This document shows, one piece after another, positions 16,046 through 23,749 of a DNA stretch of 35,813 nt. How positions within the stretch are numbered: the stretch's first letter is position 1; every line of letters begins with the position of its first letter. The translations under genes were made by a program, and so were the position numbers. The stretch spans positions 1-35,813 of the forward strand of contig NZ_JAULSI010000042.1 in the NCBI RefSeq assembly GCF_030711405.1. The letters run 5' to 3'. Below the pieces are notes generated by a model. It was not told where the DNA came from and ran no database searches. It worked only from the letters and a program-made list of their open reading frames with translations. Origin of the DNA: Massilia brevitalea. Lineage in GTDB: Bacteria > Pseudomonadota > Gammaproteobacteria > Burkholderiales > Burkholderiaceae_D.

Positions 16046-16066
16046 TTTACTTACATGGCTCTTAAC
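16046..16066 (-). promoter_or_regulatory. CpxR-box-like sequence upstream of the efflux operon
   Basis: On the minus strand GTTAA-N7-GTAAG-TAAA lies about 100 bp before the adaptor start. It resembles the CpxR consensus GTAAA-N(4-8)-GTAAA with mismatches. A CATACT -10-like element lies 30 bp further on. The match is loose and the regulator here may not be a CpxR orthologue. Confidence 0.25.
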
Positions 16067-16095
16067 AAATGCGCTCAAGCCTTGTGCGCAGATGC

Positions 16096-17457
16096 TTATT
16101 TGCCGGGATAGTACTCCGGCAGCATCAGCGTGACTTCCAGGCCGCCCTCAGGATGATTGGACAGCGCGATGCTGCCGCCGTGCTGCTCGGCGATATTCCG
16201 GGCGATGGTCAGCCCCAGGCCGGTGCCGCCGGATTCGCGCGAGCGCGAGGTCTCGACGCGGTAGAAGGGATCGAACACACGCGCCTGCTCGGCCGGCGGA
16301 ATGCCGGGCCCGCTGTCGCGCACGCGGATGCGCGCCGCGCCGTTCACGCGGTCCACGGTCACGCCGGCCTCGCGGCCATACTTCACCGCGTTGTCGATCA
16401 GGTTGCCGAGGCAGCGGCGCAAATCGAGCGGACGGCCCAGGATGGCCATGCCCGAGCGGCCGCTCAGCGTGACTGCCTGGCTCGCGTCGGCGGCGTCGTC
16501 GCAGACCGAATCGAGTAGCGAATCGAGGTCCAGCATCTGCATGGTTTCGGTGGTGTCCATGCTGCGCGCCAGTTCCAGGCCCTCGCGCACCATCGCCTGC
16601 ATCGCCGACAGGTCGCCGATCAGGCGTTCCTGCAAGTCGGCGTCGGCCACCTTTTCCAGGCGCAGGCGCATGCGCGTGAGCGGGGTCTGCAGATCGTGGG
16701 TGATGGCAGCCAGCATCTGCGTGCGCTGGAAGATGTACTGGCGGATGCGCGCCTGCATCGCGTTGAAGGCGGTGCTGGCCTGGCGGATCTCGCTGGCGCC
16801 GCTCACGTCCAGCGGCGGGCGGTTGATGTCGTTGCCGAGTTCCTGGGCGGCCACCGCCAGGCGCTTCAGGGGACGGGTGGTCATGCGCGCCACCAGGTAG
16901 GCCAGGCCGGCGATGCTGAGGAAGAACAGGACGATCACGGCGCGGTAGTCGGTGTCGTCGTTGACGGCGGCGGCGCGCGGCGGCAGCACGGCCAGGCGCA
17001 GCTCTTCGCCGTCGCGCAGGCGCACGTTCAGGAATTCGCAGGCGCCGCGCCAGCGCGCCGACAGCAGGCCGTACAGCTGGGGAATGCGCGGCGGGCTGTC
17101 GCAGGCACGCGGACGCGAGTCGGCCGAGACAATGTGGTAGCCGGCCCCGAGGCGCTCGGCCAGGGTTTCGGCGAAGTCGCTGGTGGTTTTCGCCAGCGGG
17201 CGCGGCGCGCCGACTTCGAGCGACAGGCCGGGGCGGTTCGCGACCTCGAGGTAGGCCGGGCGCGCCGCGGTCGGCACGATTTCGGTGGCCATGATCAGCT
17301 GCTCGGCGCGTTCGATCAGGTTCTGGTCGCGCGCATGCTCGAGCACGCGCTGGCGCTCGTTGTCGGCGAGCCATTGGGTCAGCGCGCCGGTAATCAGCAC
17401 GCCGAGCAGCAGGGTGATGAAGACACGGCCCGTCATCGAGCCGAGGAAGGCTTTCAC
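16096..17457 (-). CDS. Sensor histidine kinase, EnvZ/CpxA-like
   Basis: This 453-residue kinase has TM1 (about 10-27), a periplasmic sensor domain (28-170), TM2 (172-190), HAMP (191-243) and a HisKA domain with phospho-acceptor H254 (AAITHDLQTPL). Its HATPase domain has N356 (NLIDNAVKYG), DSGPG (381-385) and GTGLGL (411-416). The sensor domain holds two cysteines, C119 and C140, that could form a disulfide. The start is a GTG overlapping the regulator stop (GTGA). A reading that runs back through the regulator in this frame is not a real fusion. Context suggests envelope-stress sensing. Confidence 0.9.
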   Translation of the reverse strand: MKAFLGSMTGRVFITLLLGVLITGALTQWLADNERQRVLEHARDQNLIERAEQLIMATEIVPTAARPAYLEVANRPGLSLEVGAPRPLAKTTSDFAETLAERLGAGYHIVSADSRPRACDSPPRIPQLYGLLSARWRGACEFLNVRLRDGEELRLAVLPPRAAAVNDDTDYRAVIVLFFLSIAGLAYLVARMTTRPLKRLAVAAQELGNDINRPPLDVSGASEIRQASTAFNAMQARIRQYIFQRTQMLAAITHDLQTPLTRMRLRLEKVADADLQERLIGDLSAMQAMVREGLELARSMDTTETMQMLDLDSLLDSVCDDAADASQAVTLSGRSGMAILGRPLDLRRCLGNLIDNAVKYGREAGVTVDRVNGAARIRVRDSGPGIPPAEQARVFDPFYRVETSRSRESGGTGLGLTIARNIAEQHGGSIALSNHPEGGLEVTLMLPEYYPGK

Positions 17458-18182
17458 GCAGTCGGCTCCACGGTCACCTGGCCGGCCAGCACGTAGCCGC
17501 CGTTGCGCACGGTCTTGATGATCTGCGGCATGCGCGCGTCTTCGCCCAGCTTCTGGCGCAGGCGGCTGATCTGGATGTCGATCGAACGGTCGAAGGGGTC
17601 GGCGTCGCGGCCTTGCGTGAGGTTCAGCAGCTGGTCGCGGTTCAGCACGCGGTTCGGGTGCTCGAGGAACACGCGCAGCAGGCGGAACTCGGCGCCCGAC
17701 AGCATGATCACGATGCCGTCCGGGTTGACCAGGTGGCGCGCGGTGAGGTCGAGCGTCCAGTCCGAGAAGCGCATCTGCTGCACGTTCTCGGCCGGCGCAT
17801 TCGAGGGCATGGCGTGCGAGCGGCGCAGTACGCTGCGGATGCGCGCCAGCAGTTCGCGCGGCTCGAAGGGCTTCGGCAGGTAGTCGTCGGCGCCCATTTC
17901 CAGGCCCAGGATGCGGTCGAGCGGCTCGTTGCGGGCGGTCAGCATGATGACCGGCAGGGTCGAGGTGGCGCGCAGCTTGCGGCACAGCGTCAGGCCGTCG
18001 TCGCCGGGGAGGTTCAGGTCGAGCACGATCAGGTCGGGGCGCGACTCGTCGAGGATTTTCCACATCGCGCTGCCGTCGGCGGCGGCCAGCGCGCGGTAAC
18101 CGTTCGACTCGAGATAATCGGCCAGCAGCTGGCGGATGTCGCGGTCGTCGTCGACGATGAGGATGGTAGAAGAATTGTCCAT
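17454..18182 (-). CDS. OmpR-family response regulator
   Basis: This 242-residue regulator has a receiver domain (about 6-120) with acidic pocket D11/D12, phospho-acceptor D55 (LIVLDLNLPGDDG), T82 and K104. A winged-helix DNA-binding domain follows (about 140-235), ending TVRNGGYVLAG. The ATG at 18182 (MDNSSTIL) gives the normal family N-terminus; a 36-residue upstream extension was rejected. It is coupled to the kinase by a 4-base overlap. It is divergent from a Spy/CpxP-like gene across a 200-bp region with a long inverted repeat, and heads the same-strand run that includes the RND pump. Autoregulation and control of both flanks is a reasonable inference. Confidence 0.92.
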   Translation of the reverse strand: MDNSSTILIVDDDRDIRQLLADYLESNGYRALAAADGSAMWKILDESRPDLIVLDLNLPGDDGLTLCRKLRATSTLPVIMLTARNEPLDRILGLEMGADDYLPKPFEPRELLARIRSVLRRSHAMPSNAPAENVQQMRFSDWTLDLTARHLVNPDGIVIMLSGAEFRLLRVFLEHPNRVLNRDQLLNLTQGRDADPFDRSIDIQISRLRQKLGEDARMPQIIKTVRNGGYVLAGQVTVEPTA

Positions 18183-18223
18183 ACCCGCAATTATCCTTAC
18201 TTGCCGGGGCCATGAACAGCGCA

Positions 18224-18272
18224 TTTGTATCGGTATGTATATGGATTCAACGGGGAAACATATTGATACAAA
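18224..18272. promoter_or_regulatory. Long gapped inverted repeat between regulator and spy-like gene
   Basis: TTTGTATC-GG-TATGT (18224-18238) is mirrored exactly about position 18248 by ACATA-TT-GATACAAA (18258-18272), with 13 of 15 positions paired and a 19-bp gap. It lies 42 bp before the regulator ATG and 110 bp before the spy-like ATG. It is the best candidate binding site for the adjacent OmpR-type regulator. Confidence 0.45.
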
Positions 18273-18382
18273 GTGCGGGACAGGGGACACGCTGCGCTTA
18301 CACTTTTTGGCGATGATGGATCCCGTGCAGAGCGCAGTTCACTTGCACGCAACGACTGACTCACACACTGAAAGGACATCAC

Positions 18383-18967
18383 ATGAACACCCTTCGCAAG
18401 CAGATCCTGGTCGCCCTTGCCGCCGTCGGTTTCGCCGGCGCCGCCTTTGCCCAGACCGCCCCGGCTGCCGCACCGGAAGGCCGCCATGGCCACGCCGTCA
18501 CGGCCGAACAGCGCGCCGCCCACCAGGCCAAGCGCGCCGCGCACCGTGCCGAGTTCCAGGCCAAGCGCGCCGAACGCCAGGCCGCACGCGCCGCCAAGCT
18601 GCGTACCGACCTGAAGCTCACCGCGCAGCAGGAACCGGCATTTGCCGCCTTCCTCGCCGCCGGCAAGCCCGCCGCGCGTCCACAAGGCCAGGGCCTGGGC
18701 AAGGCAACGGGCGAGCGCGCCCGCTTCGCCGCCCTGCCCGCGCCCCAGCGCATGGAACGCATGGTCGAGCGCCAGAAGCAGCGCACCGCACGCATGGAAG
18801 CGCGTCTGGCGGCCCTGAACAACTTCTACGCCGTGCTTACGCCGGAGCAGAAGAAGGTCTTCGACAGCCAGCCGATGCACGGCGGCTTCGGCAAAGGCCG
18901 TGGCCACGGCGGTGGCCACGGCGGCCCCGGCCATCACGGCGCCCGCAGCGCAGCCCTGCAAAGCTAA
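18383..18967 (+). CDS. Spy/CpxP-like periplasmic LTxxQ protein
   Basis: This 194-residue protein has a clear signal peptide (MNTLRKQILVALAAVGFAGA, cut after AFA about residue 23). The mature part is helical and very rich in Ala and Arg. It carries two LTxxQ motifs, LTAQQ (about 78-82) and LTPEQ (about 152-156), the hallmark of Spy and CpxP chaperones. The C-terminus is Gly/His-rich (HGGFGKGRGHGGGHGG), which could bind metal. AAAGGA lies before the ATG. It is divergent from an OmpR-type regulator and ends at a strong terminator. Likely role: ATP-independent envelope chaperone or feedback inhibitor of the kinase. Family call good, role inferred. Confidence 0.85.
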   Translation: MNTLRKQILVALAAVGFAGAAFAQTAPAAAPEGRHGHAVTAEQRAAHQAKRAAHRAEFQAKRAERQAARAAKLRTDLKLTAQQEPAFAAFLAAGKPAARPQGQGLGKATGERARFAALPAPQRMERMVERQKQRTARMEARLAALNNFYAVLTPEQKKVFDSQPMHGGFGKGRGHGGGHGGPGHHGARSAALQS

Positions 18968-18988
18968 GCAAGGCTGTCCAGCCAAACG

Positions 18989-19016
18989 AAAAGGGATGCC
19001 TCGGCATCCCTTTTTT
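18989..19016 (+). terminator. Intrinsic terminator of the spy-like gene
   Basis: AAGGGATGCC pairs with GGCATCCCTT around a TC loop, followed by a T-run. It is 21 bp after the stop. Confidence 0.93.
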
Positions 19017-19043
19017 CGTCAATGCTGCTAAGGCGCTGTTTTC

Positions 19044-19088
19044 GTAGGGTGGGCCGGGCCGCGCTAGGCACGCGTGCCCACGCGGTAC
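19044..19088 (+). repeat. REP-like repeat, copy 4
   Basis: GTAGGGTGGGC begins the copy and GTGCCCACGCGGTA ends it, with a GC-rich centre that itself contains small palindromes (GGCCGGGCC, GCACGCGTGC). It sits between the convergent spy-like and dsbD genes, the usual place for REP elements. Confidence 0.6.
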
Positions 19089-19126
19089 AACGCATGCAAG
19101 CCGCGCTGCAACACGTCAGCAGCCCC

Positions 19127-21124
19127 TCAATCCAGCCTCTCCAGCGACATCAGGAACTTGCTCGCATTCTGATACCCAATCACCCGGCTGCCCGCGATCT
19201 CCTTGCCGCCGGCGTCGAAGAAGATGATCCCCGGCGGCCCAAACAGCCCAAACCGTTTCAGCATCGCCTTGTCATCCGCATCGTTCGCCGTCACATCCAC
19301 CTGCAGCAGCACGGTATTCGCCAATCTGGCCTGCACCTGCGGATCGACAAAGGTCAGCTTCTCCATCTCCTTGCACGACACGCACCAGTCGGCATAAAAA
19401 TCGAGCATGGCCGTCTTGCCGCCCAAGTTGGCGAGCGCCGCATCCAGCTCAACCACCGTCTTCACGCGCTGGAAGTGCAGCGGCTGCTTCTGCGTGCCCG
19501 TCAGGTGCGCCAACGGCGCCAGCGGATCACGCCCCCCGCTGGCCACGCCGGCCAGCTGCATCGCCCCCAGGATGCCGAACGCAGCGCCAAAGGCCAGCGC
19601 CGCCCAGTGCCCGCGCCGGCGCAGCAGGTAGCTGCCATAGCCGAGCAGCAGCGCCGCCCACAAGATCATCTGCACGCTCGCCGGCAGCACCGGCGACACC
19701 AGCCACAGGGCCATGGCCAGCATCAGCACGCCGAAGAAGCGTTTGACGGAGTCCATCCAGGCGCCCGCCTTCGGCAGCAGCGAGCCGGCCGAGACACCCA
19801 CCAGCAGCAGCGGAATGCTCATGCCGACCGCCATCGAGAACAGGGCCGCGCCGCCGACCAGCACGTCGCGCGTCTGGCTGATGTAGACCAGGGCGCCGGC
19901 CAGCGGCGCCGCCACGCAGGGGCCGACGATCAGGGCCGAGATCGCGCCCATCGCGAACACGCCGGCCAGCTTGCCCGAGGCCTGGCGGTTCGACACGCCG
20001 CTCAGCCTGGTCTGCAGCGAAGCCGGCACCTGCAGTTCGTAGAAGCCGAACATCGACATCGCCATCGCCACGATCAGCTGGGCAAACGCGCCCAGCACCC
20101 AGGGATTCTGCAGCGCCGCCGCCAGCCCCTCGCCGATCAGGCCGGCCGCCACGCCCAGCGCCGTGTAGACGATGGCCATGCCGAGCGAATAGGTAATCGA
20201 CAGCACCAGGCCGCGCGAGCGCTTCGCCTTGCCGCCCTCGCCCACGATGATCGAGGACAGGATCGGCACCATCGGCAGTACGCAGGGGGTAAAGGCCAGG
20301 CCCAGGCCGAGCAGGATAAAGGCCGGGACGATGGCAAGCAGGCGGCCGCCCTGCAGCACGGAGTCGATGGCGGACAGGTCGGATGGGGCGGCGGCGCTCG
20401 ACGACGCAGAATTGGCGATGGCGCCTGACGGCGCAGGGCCGGCAGCGGCGGCCGATGGTGCAGGATTGGCAGCGCGCAGCATGTCGCTTGTCGCCGGTGT
20501 GCCCGCCGCGGATTGCGGCTGGGCCGCTGCCTGGGCTGGCGTATCGACCGCCTGCGCACGCTCGACCGGCAAGCCGAGGCGCGCAGCCGCACCGCCCTCG
20601 CCTTGCGGCGCCGAGGACAGCGGCGGCGGCGTACTGCCGTTCGCGCCGCGGGGAATGCTCGCCTGCGGCGCTGCGCCACCCGCTGCCGTCAGCTGTATAT
20701 TGTGTTCCTGCGGCGGATAGCACAGGCCGGCATCGGCGCAGCCCTGGCTGGTGGCGTTCAGGGTAAATTGTCCGCTGCCGTCGACGGGAATGCGAATCGT
20801 CACCGAACCATGGTAGGTCTCGACTTCCTTGCCGAAGGTCTCGTCGAACTTCACCTTGCCCGCCGGGATCTGCGGCGCACCGAGCGTGGCGCCGCGTGCC
20901 GTGAAGGCGAAGCGCTCGCGGTACATGTAGTAGCCGGGCGCGATGTCGTAGGTGACGACCGCGGTGCGTTCGCCGTCCATGCGTGCGGAGAACTTGAAGG
21001 CGACGGCAGGATCGAGGAAATCCTGTGCGCGGCCTGGCGTGGCCAGCAAGGCAAAAACAATAAACAGCAGCGACAACGCAGCGAACAGCGGCGCGCGGAT
21101 TGAACGGAGACGGAACAGGGACAT
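19127..21124 (-). CDS. dsbD: DsbD, thiol:disulfide interchange transporter
   Basis: This 665-residue protein carries reducing power from cytoplasmic thioredoxin to the periplasm. It has a signal peptide (1-33), an N-terminal immunoglobulin-like domain with C129/C135 (GCADAGLCYPP), and a membrane domain with C281 (FTPCVLPMVP) and C403 (VGPCVAAP). A C-terminal thioredoxin domain has C581/C584 (DWCVSCKEME). All six exchange cysteines are present. Residues 150-250 form an unusually long Ala/Pro/Ser linker. The ATG at 21124 starts the signal peptide; an upstream extension was rejected. DsbD keeps apocytochrome thiols reduced, which fits the ccs genes nearby. It lies after the rplQ terminator. Confidence 0.95.
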   Translation of the reverse strand: MSLFRLRSIRAPLFAALSLLFIVFALLATPGRAQDFLDPAVAFKFSARMDGERTAVVTYDIAPGYYMYRERFAFTARGATLGAPQIPAGKVKFDETFGKEVETYHGSVTIRIPVDGSGQFTLNATSQGCADAGLCYPPQEHNIQLTAAGGAAPQASIPRGANGSTPPPLSSAPQGEGGAAARLGLPVERAQAVDTPAQAAAQPQSAAGTPATSDMLRAANPAPSAAAAGPAPSGAIANSASSSAAAPSDLSAIDSVLQGGRLLAIVPAFILLGLGLAFTPCVLPMVPILSSIIVGEGGKAKRSRGLVLSITYSLGMAIVYTALGVAAGLIGEGLAAALQNPWVLGAFAQLIVAMAMSMFGFYELQVPASLQTRLSGVSNRQASGKLAGVFAMGAISALIVGPCVAAPLAGALVYISQTRDVLVGGAALFSMAVGMSIPLLLVGVSAGSLLPKAGAWMDSVKRFFGVLMLAMALWLVSPVLPASVQMILWAALLLGYGSYLLRRRGHWAALAFGAAFGILGAMQLAGVASGGRDPLAPLAHLTGTQKQPLHFQRVKTVVELDAALANLGGKTAMLDFYADWCVSCKEMEKLTFVDPQVQARLANTVLLQVDVTANDADDKAMLKRFGLFGPPGIIFFDAGGKEIAGSRVIGYQNASKFLMSLERLD

Positions 21125-21231
21125 GACTTCCTTTGGATGACGACAGCGCAGGAATGGTACACCGGACTGCCTACCGATGGGTAACAGGCACAATCCGCCG
21201 CCGCGATCGCGCGGCGCGGACCGTGCAGGCG

Positions 21232-21262
21232 AAAAAAAACCAGGCACGAGGCCTGGTTTTTT
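21232..21262 (-). terminator. Terminator of the ribosomal protein block
   Basis: CCAGGC and GCCTGG pair around a 5-base loop, flanked by A and T runs on both sides, so it could work in both directions. On the minus strand it lies 16 bp after the rplQ stop and ends in eight T. Confidence 0.92.
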
Positions 21263-21278
21263 CATTCGCTTGACGCGA

Positions 21279-21674
21279 TTACTCGGCGGTTGGTGCTTCT
21301 TCAGCCGAGGTGACTTCCGGACGGTCCAGCAGTTCGACGTAGGCCATTGGCGCATTGTCGCCCACGCGGAAACCCATTTTCAGGATGCGCAGGTAGCCGC
21401 CGTTGCGGTTGGCGTAACGTGGGCCGAGTTCGGCGAACAGCTTCTGCACCATTTCGCGGTCGCGCAGGCGGGCGAATGCCAGGCGCTTGTTGGCCAGCGT
21501 GTCGGTCTTGCCCAGGGTTAGGATCGGTTCGATGACGCGACGCAGTTCCTTGGCTTTTGGCACGGTGGTCTTGATGGCTTCATGACGCAGCAGCGAGACG
21601 GTCATGTTGCGCAGCATGGCGAGACGGTGGGACGAGGTACGGTTCAGCTTACGGAGGCCGTGACGGTGACGCAT
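21279..21674 (-). CDS. rplQ: 50S ribosomal protein L17
   Basis: This 131-residue protein opens with the L17 signature (MRHRHGLRKLNRTSSHRLAM). It has the acidic C-terminal tail common in proteobacteria. It is the last gene of the alpha operon, 121 bp after rpoA, and ends at a strong terminator. Confidence 0.98.
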   Translation of the reverse strand: MRHRHGLRKLNRTSSHRLAMLRNMTVSLLRHEAIKTTVPKAKELRRVIEPILTLGKTDTLANKRLAFARLRDREMVQKLFAELGPRYANRNGGYLRILKMGFRVGDNAPMAYVELLDRPEVTSAEEAPTAE

Positions 21675-21716
21675 GGTACTTCCTTTCGAGTGTATGAAAT
21701 CCAGTTCTTCGATCGT

Positions 21717-21732
21717 TCATGCCGGAGCATGA
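21717..21732 (-). other. Small hairpin before rplQ
   Basis: TCATGC-CGGA-GCATGA is a perfect 6-bp inverted repeat with a 4-base loop, 42 bp upstream of the rplQ ATG, between the rpoA/rplQ spacer hairpin and the ribosome-binding site. Confidence 0.4.
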
Positions 21733-21772
21733 CCGCGGACCGGTTATTAGGGGTTAAGGCTATCCGGACAAC

Positions 21773-21792
21773 CTTGTCCGGACAGGTACTGC
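21773..21792 (-). other. Hairpin in the rpoA-rplQ spacer
   Basis: TCCGGACAA-CC-TTGTCCGGA is a perfect 9-bp inverted repeat, starting three bases after the rpoA stop. With no U-run after it, it is more likely a processing or mRNA-stability element than a terminator. Confidence 0.5.
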
Positions 21793-21795
21793 TTA

Positions 21796-22773
21796 TTACT
21801 TTTCCAGACCAGCAGGAGGCCAGTTTTCCAGCTTCATGCCCAGGGTCAAACCGCGCGAAGCCAGGACTTCCTTGATTTCGTTGAGCGACTTGCGGCCCAG
21901 GTTTGGCGTCTTGAGGAGTTCGTTTTCCGAACGCTGGATCAGGTCGCCGATGTAGTAGATGTTCTCGGCCTTCAGGCAGTTTGCCGAACGGACCGTGAGT
22001 TCCAGGTCGTCGACCGGACGCAGCAGGATCGGATCGACCAGCGGAGCACGCGATGGTGCTTCGGCAGCCGCTTCCGTGCCTTCCAGCGCGGCGAAGACGT
22101 TCAGCTGGTCAACCAGGACGCGTGCCGACTGGCGGATCGCTTCTTCCGGGGTGATGACGCCGTTGGTCTCGATGTTGATGATCAGCTTGTCCAGGTCGGT
22201 ACGCTGCTCGACGCGCGCCGATTCGACGGCGTACGACACGCGGCGCACTGGCGAGAACGATGCGTCCAGGATGATGCGGCCGATCGTCTTGTTGGTGTCT
22301 TCCGACAGGCGACGGACGTTACCTGGCACGTAACCACGGCCTTTTTCGACCTTGATCTGCATGTCCAGCTTGCCACCGGCGGTCAGGTGAGCGATCACGT
22401 GATCCGGGTTGATCAGTTCCACGTCATGCGGCAGATCGATGTCCGATGCCAGCACGGCGCCTTCGCCTTCCTTTTTCAGGGTCAGGGTCACGGAGTCACG
22501 GTTGTGCACCTTGAACACGACACCCTTCAGGTTCAGCAGCAGGTCGACGACGTCTTCCTGCACGCCGTCGAGCGACGAATACTCGTGCACGACGCCGGCG
22601 ATGGTGACTTCTGTCGGCGCGTAGCCGATCATCGACGACAGCAGGACGCGGCGCAGCGCGTTACCCAGCGTGTGGCCATAACCACGTTCGAACGGCTCCA
22701 TCACGACTTTTGCGTGACCGGCGCCCAGGGCTTCGACGTCGATGATACGTGGCTTCAACAAACTATTTTGCAT
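21796..22773 (-). CDS. rpoA: RNA polymerase alpha subunit
   Basis: This 325-residue protein has the assembly N-terminal domain (about 1-230) and, after a short linker, the C-terminal domain (about 248-325) that contacts UP elements and activators. The DNA-contact arginine is within LTVRSANCLKAEN, and LKTPNLGRKSLNEI and LGMKLENWPP are the usual helices. It lies between rpsD and rplQ as in most proteobacteria, 119 bp after rpsD, with a stable hairpin in the spacer. Confidence 0.98.
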   Translation of the reverse strand: MQNSLLKPRIIDVEALGAGHAKVVMEPFERGYGHTLGNALRRVLLSSMIGYAPTEVTIAGVVHEYSSLDGVQEDVVDLLLNLKGVVFKVHNRDSVTLTLKKEGEGAVLASDIDLPHDVELINPDHVIAHLTAGGKLDMQIKVEKGRGYVPGNVRRLSEDTNKTIGRIILDASFSPVRRVSYAVESARVEQRTDLDKLIINIETNGVITPEEAIRQSARVLVDQLNVFAALEGTEAAAEAPSRAPLVDPILLRPVDDLELTVRSANCLKAENIYYIGDLIQRSENELLKTPNLGRKSLNEIKEVLASRGLTLGMKLENWPPAGLEK

Positions 22774-22849
22774 GAAATGTCCTCTTCAATACCCTCGGCT
22801 CGTTACACCGATAAGGCTGATGGCAGGTGGTGAATTCTAGAAACTGCAA

Positions 22850-22875
22850 CGCCCGCTCGGATAAAGGAGCGGGCG
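22850..22875 (-). other. Stable hairpin in the rpsD-rpoA spacer
   Basis: CGCCCGCTC pairs with GAGCGGGCG (9 bp) around an 8-base loop, 17 bp after the rpsD stop. Downstream on the minus strand is TTGCAGTTTC, a poor U-tract, so it may slow or partly end transcription, or mark an RNA processing site. Confidence 0.5.
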
Positions 22876-22892
22876 CAATACCTGTCTGGCGA

Positions 22893-23516
22893 TTAACGCG
22901 AGTACAGTTCGACGATCAGCGCTTCGTTGACGTCGGCAGCGATTTCGTTACGCTCTGGGAACGAACGGAAGGTGCCTTCCATCTTCTTGCTGTCGACCGA
23001 GACCCAGCTCGGCATGCCGACTTGTTCGGCCAGCGACAGGGCTTCGACAATACGCACTTGCTTCTTGGCTTTTTCGCGAACGGCGATGACGTCGCCGGTC
23101 TTGACAGCGTACGAAGCGATGTTCACGACGTTACCGTTGACGGTGAACGCTTTGTGGCTCACCAGCTGACGCGCTTCAGCGCGGGTCGAGCCGAAGCCCA
23201 TGCGGTAGGTGACGTTGTCCAGGCGCGATTCCAGCAGCTTCAGCAGGGTTTCGCCGGTGTTGCCTTTTTTGCGCGACGCTTCTGCGAAGTAGCGGCGGAA
23301 CTGGCGTTCCAGGATGCCGTACATGCGCTTGACTTTTTGCTTTTCGCGCAGCTGGTTGCCGTAGTCCGAAGTACGGGCACCCGACTTGACGCCGTGCTGG
23401 CCTGGCTTGATGTCCAGTTTGCACTTCGAATCGAGCGAGCGGCGTGCGCTCTTCAGGAACAGGTCAGTGCCTTCACGGCGCGACAGTTTTGCTTTTGGTC
23501 CGATATAACGTGCCAC
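22893..23516 (-). CDS. rpsD: 30S ribosomal protein S4
   Basis: This 207-residue primary 16S-binding protein starts MARYIGPKAKLSRREG with a GTG codon. It is the cysteine-poor, zinc-free form common in betaproteobacteria. The S4 RNA-binding domain lies at about 97-160 (LESRLDNVTYRMGFGSTRAEARQLV and on). It is cut off from rpsK by 244 bp holding a hairpin, a -10 promoter element and two further hairpins, so it appears to be transcribed at least partly on its own with rpoA and rplQ. Confidence 0.97.
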   Translation of the reverse strand: MARYIGPKAKLSRREGTDLFLKSARRSLDSKCKLDIKPGQHGVKSGARTSDYGNQLREKQKVKRMYGILERQFRRYFAEASRKKGNTGETLLKLLESRLDNVTYRMGFGSTRAEARQLVSHKAFTVNGNVVNIASYAVKTGDVIAVREKAKKQVRIVEALSLAEQVGMPSWVSVDSKKMEGTFRSFPERNEIAADVNEALIVELYSR

Positions 23517-23551
23517 GTTGAATCCTTTGATGTATTAATCACGCCCCGGAG

Positions 23552-23567
23552 GCATCGCGAGCGATGC
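23552..23567 (-). promoter_or_regulatory. Hairpin near the rpsD ribosome-binding site
   Basis: GCATCGC-GA-GCGATGC is a perfect 7-bp inverted repeat about 35 bp upstream of the rpsD GTG. It could be part of an S4 autoregulatory leader. Confidence 0.4.
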
Positions 23568-23614
23568 GGCAGGCGCTAGTCCGACCCATTGTTGAGCGGA
23601 CGTGGCTGAAAGAA

Positions 23615-23638
23615 CGCCCCGGACAGGAGTCCGAGGCG
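23615..23638 (-). promoter_or_regulatory. Hairpin at the 5' end of the predicted rpsD leader
   Basis: CGCC-C-CGGAC, loop AGGA, GTCCG-A-GGCG forms a 9-bp stem with one mismatch. It begins just downstream of the predicted rpsD transcription start. Confidence 0.4.
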
Positions 23639-23651
23639 AGAATAGCCGGGC

Positions 23652-23669
23652 AGTATACCCGAAATCGGG
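23652..23669 (-). promoter_or_regulatory. Possible rpsD-rpoA-rplQ promoter
   Basis: On the minus strand a TATACT -10 (23652-23657) is followed by the GC-rich GCCCGGCT discriminator, much like the one before rplC. A CCCGA-TT-TCGGG inverted repeat (23658-23669) abuts it. I find no good -35 at 16-18 bp. Confidence 0.4.
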
Positions 23670-23730
23670 CACCTGCACCGGCATATTTGAAACGACGCGT
23701 CTTCAACGACGCCGATCCGCAACAGAAGAG

Positions 23731-23749
23731 AGGCCGGGGAACCCGGCCT
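23731..23749 (-). terminator. Hairpin after rpsK, possible terminator
   Basis: AGGCCGGG and CCCGGCCT pair (8 bp) around a 3-base loop, 11 bp after the rpsK stop. CTCTTCTGTT follows on the minus strand, a weak U-tract. It probably reduces read-through from spc into rpsD. Confidence 0.55.

Noticed and set aside
16096..18213. Apparent 705-residue fusion running into the kinase
   Set aside because: The first 252 residues are the regulator gene read in another frame. The real kinase starts at a GTG at 17457 overlapping the regulator stop.
18183..18290. 36-residue N-terminal extension of the response regulator
   Set aside because: The receiver domain begins right after the internal ATG at 18182, and the extension would consume the inverted repeat and promoter region.
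21125..21355. 77-residue N-terminal extension of DsbD
   Set aside because: It crosses the rplQ terminator and rplQ itself, while the internal ATG gives a standard signal peptide.
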